Assembly (NCBI GenBank): GCA_022866185.1
Contig: JALHUG010000312.1
Coordinates: forward strand, 1 to 7,751
Direction: 5' to 3'
Origin: Dehalococcoidia bacterium
Lineage (GTDB): Bacteria > Chloroflexota > Dehalococcoidia > SM23-28-2
DNA length: 7,751 bases
Below the pieces are notes generated by a model. That model did no database searches, was not told the DNA's origin, and saw only the letters and a program-made list of their open reading frames with translations. This document shows, one piece after another, positions 7,658 to 7,751 of this stretch. Made by a program: the position numbers and the translations under genes. The first letter of the stretch is position 1; every line of letters starts with the position of its first letter.

Positions 7658-7746
7658 CCGCGCCTGCGGGTATACGGATCGTGGGTAGCCCCCGGGTAGG
7701 GGTCGTTCGCGAACGACCCCTACGACTCGCCCGCCACGGCCCGCGA
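7657..7746 (+). repeat. Right copy of the direct repeat: remnant nrdJ tail plus palindrome
   Basis: Starts with the same 20 bases as 7032-7051 (gccgcgcctgcgggtatacg). In the nrdJ frame it would read SRACGYTDRG-stop against the authentic CRACGYTKCG-stop, with TAG at the matching place (7686-7688). A 7-nt gap, a 28-bp palindrome and related GC-rich sequence follow. No gene is visible in 7658-7751. Confidence 0.75.
7696..7723. repeat. Perfect 28-bp palindrome after the toxin gene
   Basis: Arms GTAGGGGTCGTTCG (7696-7709) and CGAACGACCCCTAC (7710-7723). The outer ten bases of each arm equal those of the palindrome at 7072-7099; the inner four differ but remain paired. It may end the toxin transcript as a hairpin, although no T-run follows. 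Confidence 0.85.
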
Positions 7747-7751
7747 CGCCC

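Overview
The window is GC-rich and gene-dense. It carries the bacterial cell-division pair ftsA-ftsZ, then a divergent alpha/beta hydrolase, then the ribonucleotide reductase regulator nrdR and a class II (B12-dependent) ribonucleotide reductase gene, nrdJ. This gene set, the high-GC codon use and the scattered GC-rich palindromes (of the GTAGGGG...CCCCTAC kind) suggest a Chloroflexota (Dehalococcoidia-like) bacterium, possibly a metagenome contig. The taxonomic call is an inference from gene families and repeat style, not from a search.

Layout. 1-1116: FtsA, cut at its N-terminus by the window edge. 1167-2249: complete FtsZ with a strong ribosome binding site, a GTG start and an intrinsic terminator at 2312-2359. 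2372-3166 (minus strand): alpha/beta hydrolase, convergent with ftsZ. 3167-3379: divergent control region with a pair of GC-rich hairpins, a sigma70-type promoter for nrdR and two NrdR-box-like palindromes 31 bp apart. 3380-3946: nrdR. 3987-4271 (minus strand): small single-pass membrane protein with a plausible leaderless promoter. 4332-4631: acidic 99-residue protein of unknown function. 4682-7063: nrdJ. 7162-7657: a type II toxin-antitoxin module (ribbon-helix-helix antitoxin, RelE/ParE toxin) with its own promoter. 7658-7751: a second copy of the nrdJ tail plus a palindrome.

How the genes work together. FtsA anchors FtsZ filaments to the membrane. NrdR senses the nucleotide pool through its ATP-cone and represses RNR genes, and NrdJ makes dNTPs without needing oxygen or metal-radical assembly. 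The tandem boxes over the nrdR promoter suggest NrdR represses its own gene. No box is visible directly before nrdJ, and an antisense gene lies between nrdR and nrdJ, so how nrdJ is controlled is open.

The least ordinary part is the right end. The toxin-antitoxin module sits between two imperfect direct repeats of about 90 bp. Each repeat carries a copy of the nrdJ 3' coding end followed by a perfect 28-bp palindrome, as if a small cassette had been inserted at, or duplicated with, the 3' end of nrdJ. I see no tRNA, rRNA, CRISPR array, transposase or integrase, and no evidence for a wholly new multi-gene system.
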